From the NCBI GenBank assembly GCA_963920525.1, contig OY986438.1:76043836-76107835 (forward strand): DNA of 64,000 bases, written 5' to 3'. The notes below the pieces were generated by a model, which was given only the letters and a program-made list of their open reading frames with translations, searched no databases and had not been told where the DNA came from. The first letter of the stretch is position 1, and each line of letters opens with the position of its first letter. Origin of the DNA: Dichetophora obliterata. Lineage: Eukaryota > Arthropoda > Insecta > Diptera > Sciomyzidae. A program made the position numbers and the translations under genes. This document shows, in pieces, positions 29,741 through 42,374 of the stretch.

Positions 29741-32700
29741 ATTTAGTTTTAAGTTTAGTTTATTGTCTATAAATTTTTAAATTTTCTCAGACAAGCAAAT
29801 GAGTATAGAAATTACAGACATAAGCACTTAAGAATAAAGAAAATTATATTCTTTTAGAGTTCTATTCAAAGGTTCATACAATAAATAATTTGCTCTACAG
29901 AAGTTAATTTTAAAATAATCAAAATGACGTAAATTTCTTACGGGAACATTGAAATTAATTGCACTTACCAAATATGGACAATCAATGTTACCACAAACAA
30001 TGTCAAAAAGACATATTAAGGACTGAATAATACGCCTCGATTCAAGCGATTTTAAATTTAATAACATGCAACGAGCATTATATGACGGTAAAGGTTCGAA
30101 AAAGTTAAACGATCGCAGTGCAAATTTTATAAATTTTTTCTGTATTCGTTCAAACCTAAGTGTATGTACAGAGTAGTAGGGATTCCATATAAAAGAGGCG
30201 TATTCTACACGAGATCTCACAAACGATACAAAAAGACACTTCAAAGTATAAGGATCAGAAAAGTTTAACAATTCCTCCTTAAAAAAGCATACATTGATTA
30301 TGATTTAGAAAGTGTGCATGACAAGTGTCGAAGAAATGAAAACCTTGCATCAAAACAAACTCCCAAACATAAAATTTCATGAACACGCAATAAATTTGCG
30401 TTGCCGATATAAAAATAACTTTGGAAAACATTTATAATTTTGGCATACGAAACATGAAAACATTTATTAATATTAAGATATAATCGGTTACGAATACACC
30501 ATTCAAAAAGTGCATTTAGATCACGTTGGAGAGCAGCCAACGACATTATAAATTTTAAGATCATCTGCATATAATAAAAACTTTGAGGAGAAAAAACAGC
30601 TACTAATATCATTAATAAATATAATGAAAAGAAGAGGGCCTAAAATACTACCCTGTGGGATGCCAGATGATGCTATAAAAGAGGTAGATTTAATGTTATC
30701 AACTTCAACGAAGCACGGCCTATCAGTTAAATAGCTTTTGATCCAATTTAAAAAGTTTGAGTGAAAACCTATTTTAGAAAGCTTAGCAACTAATGTATTA
30801 TGGGAGACTTTGTCAAAAGCCTTGGCAAAATCCGTGTAAATAGTGTCAACTTGGCCGCCATCAGAAAAAGATGACATACAAAAGTTGGTAAAAACGGCTA
30901 AATTTGTTGTTGTTGACCGCCCATGAACAAAACCATGCTGTGAAGGTGTAATTATCAATTTCAAAGAAGAATCAAGTTTAGATTTCACTATATATTCAAA
31001 CAGTTTTGATGTGACTTTTGTAATCGCCGCAACTTTGCATTTGCTTATAAAATCTCCAGAAAAAAAGAGATTTATTGAAAATAAGACACAAAGGCTTGAC
31101 AACAGATATTGCACATTTCTTTAGGCAAAAAGCAGACAGACCATCAATGTCCGACTTCATTGAGTTTTTTAGACAAAAATCCCATTTAAAACATCCCCCT
31201 CATTGAGAGATTGGTGCCCAAAGTTAAAAAAAGACTCTATTCCATCAAGGACTCTCAAATCATCTAAGTTAGAATCAATTAAATAGTTAGATTTAAAAAA
31301 TCCGCAAAAAGATTCACGGAATCAAGAATGTTATCAGAAACTTTATCACCCCAAAATAAAGATGATGGTATAAAAGAGCTATTATTCTTGGACTGTACAA
31401 AGTGCCAAAAAACTTTAGGGTTACTTTCGACGTTTTGCTCAATACTCAGAATATGCTGTTTGTATAAAAATTTATTTAAGAAATTAAATTCACGAGAAAA
31501 ATGTAAGTATTTATCTTTGTGCTGATAATTGTTTGTGGATTTGAAGAGTTTATATAATTTATTCCTTAAATTTTTCAACTTTTTTAAACCTTTGGTATAC
31601 CACGGAAGTCTATGAATTTTATTCTTCAAAATAGGAACGTTAAGATACAAAATATCATATAGCTTATTAATAAAGAGATTATAGCAGAAAGTTGCATCTT
31701 TATTGTCAAACGCATTAATCCAGTCAAAACCAGTAATCATGCCATTGAGGATGTCAAAATTACACAGATTATAATTAAATTTTACATCAGAAACTGTGTT
31801 CTGAGAATTGGATAAATTCAATAGTCAAAACTAGCGGTAGATGATGCATATCCGAGGGCGAAATCGGAAAAGCACTGACATCTAAATCAAATTGTCCCCG
31901 CTAAATAAATTCAATAGTCAATTTAATGTCCCCGCTAACAAAAAGAAGATCAAGAATTCTATTTAGTTTATTAGCAAACGAATTAATTTGCGACAAATCT
32001 GCACTCATAAAAGAATCCACCAAATAAATTTCATGTGAATGATTAATATTATTGGGGGTCAGAAAAATATCATTCGACAAAAAAGACCACTTACTGCAAA
32101 TAAGTTAAAATCACCCAAAATACATAAATGACTATTTTGATTCATACTTGATGCAAGGTTGACAATATTATTGACATGCGCAGCATAAAGTTCATCAGCA
32201 CTGTTAGGAGGAATATATGAGACACAGATAAAAAGCACGCCAGTTGCCCCAGTAATAGATACGCACAACTGGTCCAGAAGAGTATCTTTATTCAGCAAGT
32301 TGAAAAAAGACGATCTTAAAAGGCGCTTGACAACATTTAGAACGCCTCCACCTCGAGAGTATCCAGTTCTTGAGCTGTCTCTATCTTTTCGATACACAAT
32401 ATAAATATTAGGATCGAAGTATTCTTTATCTCTGAAATCTTTGTTGAGCCAAGTTTCAACAAGAACAATAATATCCAAATCATTAGTAGCAGCAGCAAAA
32501 ACAACATCACCTTTCGTCCTCATACCAGAAATATTTTGAAAATAAATTTTAAGAGAGCTAAAAGTTATGAAATTATTTCCATCAAGAATAGCATGAACAT
32601 TTATTTCCGAAGGTTTGGGTCTGCGGTCTTGGAACAGGCCAAAAAGGACGGACTTTAATATTAGATTGCCAAAACGTAGGTCTAAATAACATATAATAAT

Positions 32701-32963
32701 TAGCAGCAATTCCAAGTTTAAAGTTGACATATTTTAAGCTGATCAAAGAGACATAATTTTTTATTAGCTTAAAACACTCAACACCCTTCTCTCTTAACTC
32801 CAGCATACTTCTGTACATAAGTAATAATATCATCTTCACTCACTGTTGGTTTAAACGAAGATAAACGAACATACTCTATGCAGCAACCGAAGACAAAGCG
32901 GAACCATCCGAGAGCGATGGATCAGCAGAGCAAATATTTGCATACGAAGTAGGAGCAATAATA

Positions 32964-34119
32964 AAGGGTCCGCCAAATAACTTTTTTTTTTGAAAATTCT
33001 ATAAAAAAAACTACTGGATATTTTCTCAAATTTATTTTTTTATTTGAAAGTACAATTCTTCCGGTTAATAATGGAAAATAATTTCATTCTAATGGCTGCC
33101 TCGGCTGACCATGCAGTAGCCTACACGATCGGTCCAATTTTTAAGCACATTATCGATAGTGTGCAGCTTTATTTCACCAATGGCTTCCTTGTCCTTTATT
33201 GTCCTTTAAAGCGTAAATTGTCGCTGCCTTGTCGACGTAACACTTATCTTTGAGGGCACCCCACAAATAATAGTCGGCTGTGTGGCACGTAGCGCCGTCC
33301 TGTTGAAACCAAATGTTGCCAATATCCTCCTCTTCAATTTTTGTGAACAAAAATTCGTTCAACATGGCCCGATAACGATCGCCATTGACTGTAACGGCCA
33401 CTCCTTGCTCATTTTCGAAGAAAAGTGGCCCAATTATGCCTCTGGACCAAAATCCGCACAAAATAGTGACTCGTTTTGGGTGCAGCGGCTTTTTAATGTA
33501 TGCGTTCGGGTTTTCTGTGCCCCAAATCCGACAATTTTGCTTGTTTACATACCCGCCAAGATCAAAATGAGCTTCATCTGAACAGATGATTTTTTTGGCA
33601 AATCGGCATCATCTGTGAGTCGATCGCAGGCCCACTTAGCGAAGCGAAAACGCATTGGATGGTCAGTTGGCTTCAACTCCTGAACCAATTGGACTTTGTA
33701 TGGCGTCATACCAAGGTCTTTATGCAAAATTCGTCTCAATGATGTCTCCGAAATATTCAATTGTTGATAACGACGGTGAATTGATGTTGATGGCGCTTCA
33801 CGCACACTTTCTGCCACAGCAGCAATATTCTCGGGTGTACGCACTGCTTTTGGCTTTTCACGCTTTGGTTTATTGATGAGGATGCCAGTTTCTTTCACTT
33901 TTTTCACAAGATAACGAACATACGGAGCTGACGGTGCTTCTCTTCTTCCAAAATCCGTACGCAATTTTCGCACACATTCTGCAACGAAATTTTAGCGGAA
34001 ACTAAACTTGGAATTTAGCGGAAGGATGACACTAATTATCTGTCAAATCAGATATAAGCTACGTGTTACCATTCACGAAATAAGCACTAGTGAAAAAAAA
34101 AGTTAGATGGCGGACCCTG
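32964..34119 (-). mobile_element. Tc1/mariner-superfamily element, internally deleted
   Basis: The ends AAGGGTCCGCCAAATAAC (32964) and, on the other strand, CAGGGTCCGCCATCTAAC (from 34119) are imperfect TIRs with TA outside both (32962-32963 and 34120-34121). The length of 1156 bp is shorter than most full copies. It sits in the ORF1 region of the LINE around it. Confidence 0.82.
33174..33990 (-). pseudogene. Tc1/mariner-type transposase with deleted catalytic part
   Basis: Two minus-strand frames cover the protein. 33973-33545 holds the DNA-binding helix-turn-helix half (PSTSIHRRYQQLNISETSLR, RILHKDLGMTPYKVQ). 33461-33174 holds the catalytic half (IIGPLFFENEQGVAVTVNGD, NIWFQQDGATCHTA). First-Asp sequence (CSDEAHF-like) is seen near 33580, across the frame change. 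After CHTA the frame jumps directly to DYYLWGALKDKC, so roughly 35 residues leading to the third catalytic acidic residue are missing. A transposase with this gap should be inactive. The long spacer family (rosa-like) is a possible relative. Confidence 0.75.
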
Positions 34120-34199
34120 TAGAAGAAGATGGATTAGCACGATCAGCAGATATATTTTGAACTAACTTTATCTTTCCGGCGAGTCGATAAAACAGTGTC

Positions 34200-34806
34200 A
34201 CATAATTGTATGCAAATCAAATTTTAGAATGAGAGAGTAGATGTAGCTAGACACAGAAAAAGATTGCAGTATGTGTATATGGTTCTATTTGTTTATATTT
34301 TATGTATGATTATACAGTTTTTATGTGTTTTATCATTTACATTTATTATAACTGGCGCAAATTAATTTATAAATATCAGAGAATTTTTGGAAACGGTCTT
34401 TTTCTGTGTCCAGCTACCAAGGAGATAAAACCAAAGAATAAACTCGCTCGATCACTTGCCGTATCACAATATTGCCGAACTTAATTACATGTTAAAATAA
34501 AATGAATAATTTATATTATATTTAAATTGCGAGTTTTATTCACACTCCTAGACACAGAAAAAGGAAATCAACAGCTTTATTCTTTGATTTAGCGAAATCA
34601 TTGCAGATTCATCTTACTTGCTTGCTTGGGAAAGCTGACCCTGCTAGTAACCGAACGAAGCCACTAGTAATTTGAACATTGGAGAATCTTCTAGTGGTCT
34701 TTTGAACCAGTTTTCATCGATTGATTGAAGTTGATGTCACACGCCCAGGACCATACAAGTAAAAGAACAAGCCAACGACAGAATAAAGTAGTGCCACCTA
34801 CCAGGT
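34200..34806 (+). other. Probable LTR and leader of the second BEL element
   Basis: TAGACACAGAAAAA occurs at about 34250 and about 34551. The stretch between, with TATA-like A/T sequence and an AATAAA at 34437, could be a degenerate 5' LTR. No matching 3' LTR was found after 46830, so the ends are not defined. Confidence 0.3.
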
Positions 34807-34863
34807 TTGATCCATATTCTCCGCTCGCCAGCTGGTAAAGAAAGCCCGAACGCTCCAGCCGCC

Positions 34864-36356
34864 ATGCCAGGTACGTCGACGAACACGTCCACCATTTTGC
34901 AATCCGACCAGCTAATGTTCCTCCAACACCGAATCCTCCTCCACCTCCAATCGAACCATCCAGAGCCACCAGTACACACAGCCAGAACACGCGAAAAAAG
35001 CGAATTAGAAAAGGTAACGCTAGATTTTCATAAATAAATTTCAGATTTACAGGACGAATTTAAGCGCCAAATGCACGCCATACAATCTCTCGTTTGCAAC
35101 AATAATGAGCAACTGCAAAGTTGTGTCACCGAACTACGAAACGAGATACGCCGATCCGAACCGCCCGCCATTTCTACGAATGCACAATTGCCCACTTATG
35201 TGCCAATGGAAAAAGAGATTCCGCAGCACCGATCTTCCGTGGAATCCAGCCAGCCATCTTTTAACCAACGCCAGAAGAAAATCTACCCTTTGCAAACCTT
35301 CGAAGAATCGTTCATCAGCTCTACCATGGAATTTGAGTATTCTCAATTGCATAATATCATGCGCCTGAGGGATGCTATAGTTGGAAGTGCTCGAGAAACA
35401 GTGGAATCTCTTTTGTGCAGCTCAAGAAACGTTGATGCTATTATATCTGCATTGAGAGAAACCTACGGCCGACCAGAGCAGCTCATCAAATCGCAAGTAA
35501 TAAAAAGTGAAAGCACTAAGCGTAATTGCCGAAAGCGATCTACCATCACTTATCAATTTTGCGAACAAGGTAAGCAATATGGCCACTTTTTTGGAATCTG
35601 TCCAAGGAGAGCATCACATCACAAACCCTACACTACTTAGCGAACTAGTCGCAAAATTGCCGATATCGCGACAAATTCAGTGGACCGAAAAATGTTTATT
35701 GATATCGACAGCTGCCACCATTTTGGATTTCAGACAATGGCTAGGTGGACTTCGAAGAATAGCCAATTTGGTTGCAGACTCCTTGCCTTCGACCTCGAAA
35801 ACAACCATAGCAAGTCAACCTGGAACAAGGAGGTCTACATCTCAGACAACAAATGAACACAAGCACGGTGAGTGTAAAACAATTTTTGTTTGCGAAAATT
35901 TTCGTAGCTTATCTGCTAACGATCGATGGAACAAGGTGAAAACCCTGCGCGCCTGTTTTTCTTGCCTTAAGAACGGTCATCAGGCAGGTAAATGTTTTTA
36001 GTAGACGTCGTTGCGAAATAAATGGCTGCCCACATTTCCACCACCGCCTACTGCACTCTTCCACTACCAATCACGAAGCACCATTGACGACGTCGTCCGC
36101 CAACATGGAACCAACCACTTCCCAAGAGCGACGAAACTTTCACGCAGCCGCGAACCGAGAAGATGACTCTGTGCTATTCCAAATGATCCCGGCAAATCTT
36201 TATGGCAATGGAATCGTAAAGAAAATTTATGCGTTTGCAGACGATGGATCCAACGCAACGATGATGGATGCCAAAATGGCGCGTGATTTAAATATATGTG
36301 GAGCGGATAGCGTACTCGAACTTCAGTGGCTTAATAACGAAATCCAAAATTGTTGA
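34864..36356 (+). pseudogene. BEL/Pao element 2: gag and protease, frameshifted
   Basis: The ATG at 34864 opens a gag (MPGTSTNTSTILQSDQ), a stop lies at 35035, and the same frame resumes with LQDEFKRQMHAIQSLVCNNN. The DUF1759-type core reads FEESFISSTMEFEYSQLHNI and AIISALRETYGRPEQLIKSQ. A frameshift near 35500 leads to NFANKVSNMATFLESVQGEH. Zinc knuckle remnants are CFSCLKNGHQAGKC (about 35990) and EINGCPHFHH. The protease reads FADDGSNATMMD, where the usual D-S/E-G is D-D-G. It is a different family from the intact BEL at 8641. Confidence 0.8.
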
Positions 36357-39032
36357 GTTGCTGATAAGTGGTGTGGAAGATGATGCCAGGAAATTCAAGA
36401 TGTCGCAATTTTTTGTCATGTCAAATTTAGCGTTGCCAACTCAATCTCTGAATGTAAAAGATTTGACTGCATGTTATTCTCATCTCGCAGGGCTGCCATC
36501 TTCGAGTTATTCACACGTACAACCAAAAATGATTATTGGTTTAGCTCATGCTTTTTTAACCGTGCCCATTAAAATCCCACAATGCTCTCCTAGCTCAGGA
36601 CCAGTTGCGGTAAAAACCAGACTTGGATGGATAGTATATGGTATATGGATGGATAGTAGGTGGTGAAGCGCAGACAAAACAAAAAGAAGTATGCCACTCT
36701 CGAAATGTCAGTAAAATCGTAGTGCTTATAATGAACTTAATGAAATCATTCGAAGCTATTTTGATATTGAAAACTTTGGTGTACGAGCAAATGTAAAACT
36801 AGTGCGCTCTGATTTAGACGACACAGCTCTCTCTATATTAGAAAACAAAACTCGACGTGTCGAAAACCGATACAAAGCAGGACTATAATGGCGTCAAGAT
36901 AATATAGTATTTCCTGATAGTTTTAATATGGCATTGAATCGCTTGGTGAGCACCGAAAAGAAAATGGAACGAGATCCAATTTACGCCCAGGAGTATCGAA
37001 ACAATATTAAAGAATATGTTGAAAAGGGTTATGCAAGAGAACTTTCAGAGGAGAAAGCAAACGAACGAACAAATAAAACATTTTATCTGCCACACTTTGG
37101 AGTAAAAAAACCGAATAAAAAAGGATTGCGACTGGTTGTCGACGCAGCCGCTGAAGTAGAAAAAGTTTCTTTAAACAAATATTTGCTTCCAGGTCCTGAC
37201 ATTAATCAACCTCTTCTAACTATATTATTTAAATTTAGGTAAGCACCAATAGCAGTCTTCGGCGGCATTAAGGAGATGTTCCATCAAGTGAGCATTCATA
37301 AAGATGATCAAGAGAGCCAGAGATTTTTATGGAGAGACGGCGTATCTAGTAAACAACCAAAAACATATGTGATGCAGCGATTATTATTCGGAGCAACTTG
37401 TTCGTCAACGATAGCGCAGTTCGTGAAAAAAACCAAAGCACAACGTTTCATATCTCAATATCCACGTGCTGTTAAAGGTATCCAGGAGAGACACTACGTC
37501 GACGACTACGTTGATAGTTTTCAAAGCGAAAGTGAGGCGATTCAGGTCGTGAGAGATCTCGTCAAAATACATGCTGCTGGGGGATTTGAAATTCGCAACT
37601 TTTCATCAAACTCGGAAAAATTGAAATACGTAGTTGGCAACTCGGATATTGAAGAGTGTGTGAATGTGGAAGGCGTAAAAGTGGAACGTATTTTGGGCAT
37701 GCATTGGTTGTCAAAACCAGATGTTTTTATGTTTATTTTCAAGTTTAGAAAAGTGCCCACGGATATATTGAACTTAAAAAGAAAACCAACAAAGCGTGAA
37801 ATGCTAAGTGTGACAATGTCCCTTTTCGATCCGTTTGGACTCTTAGCAAACTTTACTGTGTGTGCAAAAATAATTATGCAAGCTGTTTGGAAATCTGGTA
37901 TAGAGTGGGATGATGAGTTACCTGATGAATTGTATGAGAGGTGGAGGAACTGGATGGAGGCATTAGAACAGGTACGTCATTTTCAAATTCCAAGATTCTA
38001 TTTTGCAGGCTTTGAAAACACCAGTGGATTTGCACATATTTTGTGACGCAAGTGAGCAGGCTTTGGCTGCGGTGGCGTATTAGAGATTCACTGAGGCAAG
38101 CTGCGTAAAGTTATCATTTGTGGCAGGAAAAACATCGTGAGCACCGACTCGTTTCCATTCGATTCCAAAGCTCGAACTACAAGCGGCAGTGGTGGCAGTA
38201 CGTTTGAAGGAAACTGTGGTTAAAAATCATGAAGCCAAGATTGAGAAAATAATGTTTTGGAGCGATTCAAATATCGTGATTCAATAGATACGGTCCGATC
38301 ACCGAATGTATAAGCAGTATGTGGCAAATCGTGTTTCTGAAATCTTGGAAACTACAAAAAATCGAGGACTGGAGATGGTGCCCTGGTGATCTGAACCCGG
38401 CGGATGATGCTTCTAGAGCAAAATTTCCTTTAAAATATAAGGCAGAGAGCAGATGGAAATATGGACCAACATTTCTTCTGAATGATAAAAAAGACGCCGG
38501 CAGAAATTAATAACAAAACAAACGACAAGAGTGCGGAAGAGCTGAAATCGAAACATTATGTGTCCCTGAGCAGGCAAGTGAATGTTATAATTCCAAATAT
38601 AAATCGTTTCTCGTCTTATAGAAAATTTAAGAGAACAATGGGTTGGGTGCTGCGATACGTCTTGAACCTCAAACGCAGAATAACAAGCTGCAGCAATACT
38701 AAAGGAGAGCTTTCGTCAGAAGAAGACGCCGAAGCCGAATTACATATTTGTCGATGGGTACAACAAGAAGCTTTCCGTGACGAATACGCCTATCTTCTGA
38801 AAAAAATCCGTCACAAAGGATAGCAGCATCAAAACACTGAATCCATATCTGGACAATGACGTCATTAGAGTCGGTGGTCGAATCGACAATGCAGCCTTCA
38901 TTCCCATCTGTACTCGGCGTCCGATCATTCTGCCAAAAGCTCATCAAATGACACGCCTGTTGATAAATTGGTACCACCAAAAACTTCATCACGTCAACAC
39001 AGCAACAGTAATCAACGAAGTCAGACGCCTTT
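36357..39032 (+). pseudogene. BEL/Pao element 2: reverse transcriptase, RNase H and start of integrase
   Basis: Decayed frames in order: KIVELLISGVEDDARKF to KTRLGWIVYG (36357-36650), FYLPHFGVKKPNKKGLRLVV (about 37080), MFHQVSIHKDDQESQRFLWR (37276) and ERHYVDDYVDSF with the YVDD box at about 37494. RNase H follows as LHIFCDASEQALAAVAY (about 38030), KLELQAAV, and WRWCPGDLNPADDASRAK (about 38365). The integrase zinc region, VGGRIDNAAF then INWYHQKLHHVNTATVINEV, ends at 39032, where unrelated sequence begins. The integrase core resumes at 46112. Confidence 0.82.
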
Positions 39033-39744
39033 AGTTATATCTTTTTGAAAACTAAAATCAAAATATTGGAATTTAAGGTGGAGTCTTGGAAATAGGGTTA
39101 AAAATAATTTAAGAAAAATACTGTTTTTTATATTATAAGCAAAAAATTTTTAGTAATAAAATCAGTTTTTAATGAACAGGCGAAAAAGACCAAACCGAAA
39201 TTAAATCTCTTTTATTGAAGCCTTTGTGGCTTGTATGCCCAAAAAGCCTTGCGGCTGAATAAAAAGGCGTGTGCGCCTCTAATACATAATAAACGAACAC
39301 TAGTACACTACACTGACGATATTTCGACAGCGGGAGTCGCAACGGGACAAGGTACCGTGCGATGATAACCGATTTTTTTTTGCCCAAAATGGAAGAATAT
39401 GACTTGGCTTAAATGTAGTTACAACAAGATTTTTTCATTTATTGAGCAAATATGTTGGCATATAAGAACAAGTCTTTTGAGTGCCGCAAAAAAAGTTAAA
39501 TCACAATTGGGTTTACTTATGTTAAACTTGATTAAGAACTAGTAATTAAATTAATTGCGAATGAGAAAAATAATATGCAATAAGTTAAAGCAATATTAAA
39601 AATGTAAACAAAATAATTACATAATGTGAGAATGGCTATTGATATAAAAGATATGATAAAATGATATACATATTTAACAATTCAAAATGAAGCAGTTCAG
39701 AAGAGATATAGGAGAAAGATAGAAAGCAAGAAGATAGATTAGAG
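39033..39744. other. Unassigned non-coding sequence
   Basis: It contains an imperfect hairpin-rich segment, GCCTTTGTGGCTTGTATGCC to GGCGTGTGCGCC (39221-39277), and otherwise AT-rich DNA. The right part (from about 39450) is probably the 3' untranslated region of the minus-strand LINE that follows. Confidence 0.35.
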
Positions 39745-41930
39745 TTATGAGAAGTATTCAAAAACTAAACGCTTGAAGGGTCTGTGAAGAATTCCACAGT
39801 CTAATTGCACTGATGAAAAAATCCTGCTAGAGTTTTTATAATGATGACTTGGTATCAAGAGGTTCATACTTCGAGCTGACCTACAGAACTGAAGTTTTTC
39901 AAAAAGGTAATGTGGGCAGCGCGAGTAAATAATTTTATGCAGTAATAAGCAATTTTTCGCTTCAAGATAACGAAAAAAGCAGCAACCAAGCAATTTTGTG
40001 CAGAAAAGTGACACATGATCAAACTTCTTCAATCCATAAACATAACGGGTAGCATTATTCAGAGCAACTAGGAGCTTGTGAGATGACCGTGAATCAAGAT
40101 TGCTATAAACGACTTCCGAGTAAGTGATTATAGGCATCAGCAGCTGCAAGAAAAGTTTTCGTCTCGTTTTTACGGGAACAAATGCTGCAGTCATTCTCAG
40201 GTTTCTTAATGCAAAATAGACCTTATTTACGCAAGAGTTTATGTGATCTACACAACACAGAGTAGTATTTATTTGGAAGCCAAGATTTTTAAACTTACTA
40301 ACGACTTTTAATTTAACATTGCTAAGAAAGATTGGGGAAAGATCGAGATTTGATAAGGGGATATTAGAGATAGGTAAGACGTACGATTTTTGTGGGTTGA
40401 GCTTAAGTTGGTTAGCTTTAGCCCATTCTGCTACTGTGTACAAATCTTCATTTATTCTGACACATAGATCTTCGATTAACCCGACTGGTCTGGAAAAATA
40501 CAACTGAAGGTCGTCAGCATATGCATGCATTGTTACGTTATTGCACTGATTGAATATGTCATTGATGAACATAGAAAATAGAAGTAGGCCAAGCACCGAG
40601 CCTTGAGGAACTCCATTAGAAGTATGCCTATATGATGAAAAACTAGTGCCCACTTTCTCTCTGTGTGTTCTACCGCATAAATAACTATTTAAAAGTCGGA
40701 CTGAATTGTCAGAAAATCCAAAATTATACTTGAGTTTCTTGCATAGTATGTTGTGGTTCACGGTATCAAAAGCTTTTGAAAAGTCTAGTAGGCAGAGCAG
40801 AGTCACATGTCCCTTATCAAATGGTATTCTAACATCATCCATTATTTTAACCATAGCAGTAGAACAGTTAATGGCCAGGACGAAAACCAGTCTGTTGATC
40901 TGACATAAGACCGAATGTGCATATGTGGTTGGAGATCTGCTCCGCCATTATAGATTCACAAACCTTAGATATTGATGACAACAAACTAATGGGTCTAAAG
41001 TCACCCGGCTCACGAGCATTGGCTTTTTTAGCAATTGGAATAATAGTTGCTACCTTCTAGATTGCAGGGTAGCACGAGGTAGTGAAGCTGTGATTAATTA
41101 TGTGAACAAGAGGGCTGGAGATTTCATCTTCACCGGAAGCATTTGATTTGATTTTTGCTATAGCGTGCTCGATATCTAGTTCACTAACCGCGATAAAATT
41201 GAAATGTGACGGAAAGTCTAAAGCAGATCTGCTGAAGTGTACCGAGTTCAAAGATTCATCAGATTTCGAGCTTGAAACGAAGAAATCGTTTAGAATATTG
41301 GGATCAACTTTATTAGATTCAATCTCTTTATTGGAAATACCGATACTTTTTAAATTTTTCCATAGCTGTTTCGAAGGTAGTGAGGGACTAAGCTTGGACA
41401 GATAAAATGTTTTTTTTGACAACCTAACGGCTGAGGTAGCTTCATTTCTAGCTATTTTATGCGCCTTCAAGTTCAATATAGTTGGATTACGCTTCCATCT
41501 GCAGTAAGTTTTGTTTCGCTTTTTTAAAACCATTTTTAAAACCAAGATGTGTTTGTGACTCGACGAGTGCATAGGGGAACATGGTTATTAAAAAGATCAA
41601 CTATTTTGTTTGTAAAGAAGTTTAGTTTGCTATCGACCGAGCTGAGAAACCAACAATCATCCCAATTGATAAGAGACAAATCATTATAAAGGTATCCATA
41701 GTCAATTGACTTGAAATTTCGATAAGAAAAAGTGGTAGCAGCCGCCGCTACTGAGAGATTAATGTCTAAAGTGCAAAAAATAATGTCATGGTCGGACACA
41801 AACGATGACGATGTAAGATGGTGACACATGCCACAAGGCACGCGATACCACGAACCTTTCGAGAGGCGAGTTTCGTGAGCAATTAATCTCACGGCTTTAA
41901 GCAGTGCATTGGCTGCCATGATCATTTAAT
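39745..41930 (-). pseudogene. Jockey/CR1-type LINE, 5'-truncated in the endonuclease
   Basis: On the minus strand: the end of the endonuclease with VSDHDIIFCTLDI (about 41795), a linker KSIDYGYLYNDLSLINWDDC, then the frame at 41572-41057, then GDFRPISLLSSISKVCESIM (about 41010) across a shift, and a long intact frame of 369 aa (40854-39745). That frame has LLDFSKAFDTVNHN, GVPQGSVLG, HAYADDLQLYF and a C-terminal domain (NNATRYVYGLKKFDHVSLF). RNase H is absent. The break near 40860-41057 and the truncation make it inactive. It inserted in or next to the second BEL element. Confidence 0.8.
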
Positions 41931-41946
41931 TTCACCCCTCTAGAAT

Positions 41947-42246
41947 TTTTGAGGGGCTACGTAGAGTCTCTCGTGTACAGGGAGAAGCCAGCCACAATTG
42001 CAGACCTGGAAGACAACGTTAAAGCTGTCATTGGTGAGATACCGGCCGAAATGCTGGAAAAAGTATACCAAAATTGGAGCTTACGAATGGAACACCTCAG
42101 GCGTAGTCGCGGGAAGCATTTACATGAAATATTTTTTAAAAAGTAATTGGCAGGCATTAATGTATCACTCCAAATAAATATTTTATTCACTTTTGCAAGT
42201 TTTTTTTTTCACTTTTCAAAAACCACACGCTTAAAAAAATCACCCT
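41947..42246 (+). pseudogene. Mariner-type transposase, C-terminal fragment
   Basis: The frame (FLRGYVESLVYREKPATI, LEDNVKAVIGEIPAEMLEKV, YQNWSLRMEHLRRSRGKHL, IFFKK, stop at about 42144) is the C-terminal part that follows the last catalytic Asp in mariner-like transposases. Its N-terminal two thirds are missing and the frame starts abruptly beside the LINE end. The 3' side runs into TTAAAAAAATCACCCTTTAT, possibly a decayed TIR. It is unrelated to the intact mariner 130 bp further on. Confidence 0.65.
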
Positions 42247-42374
42247 TTATAACATCAGTAACTAACTTGCTGAAAATATGAAAGTAAATATTCACGGTTA
42301 GAAATCATTGAATAAATTTTAATACTAGCAAAGTATTACAGAGATTTTTAATACAAAACGTTTTAAAATTAATA
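42247..42374. repeat. AT-rich repeat host of the mariner, left part
   Basis: It contains TTTTAATAC-type motifs (42316, 42348) that recur on the other side of the mariner. With 43664-44010 it seems to be one AT-rich repeat that the mariner entered. Confidence 0.4.

Larger units (their letters stand above)
29760..34165 (-). pseudogene. Jockey/CR1-type LINE, both ORFs decayed, split by a Tc1/mariner element
   Basis: On the minus strand: an ORF1 C-terminal part (about 34165-34120 and 32962-32560, with SLKYVNFKLGIAANYYML and NIKVRPF), the ORF2 endonuclease (32560-32060: LKIYFQNISGMRTKGD, DIIVLVETWL, LCILGDFNL), a middle region with LPWYTKGLKKLKNLRNKLYK (31279-31821), and reverse transcriptase (31114-30521: TDFAKAFDKVSHNTL, GIPQGSILGPLLF, FLLYADDLKIY) followed by the C-terminal domain (30271-29828). 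Several frameshifts occur. The ORF1 part is interrupted by the element at 32964-34119. It resembles the LINE at 44227-45378. Confidence 0.78.

Noticed and set aside
35012..35045. Apparent mini-intron (GTAACG to TTTCAG) in the second BEL gag
   Set aside because: At about 34 bp it is too short for a spliceosomal intron, and the neighbouring frame is already degraded by stops and shifts.
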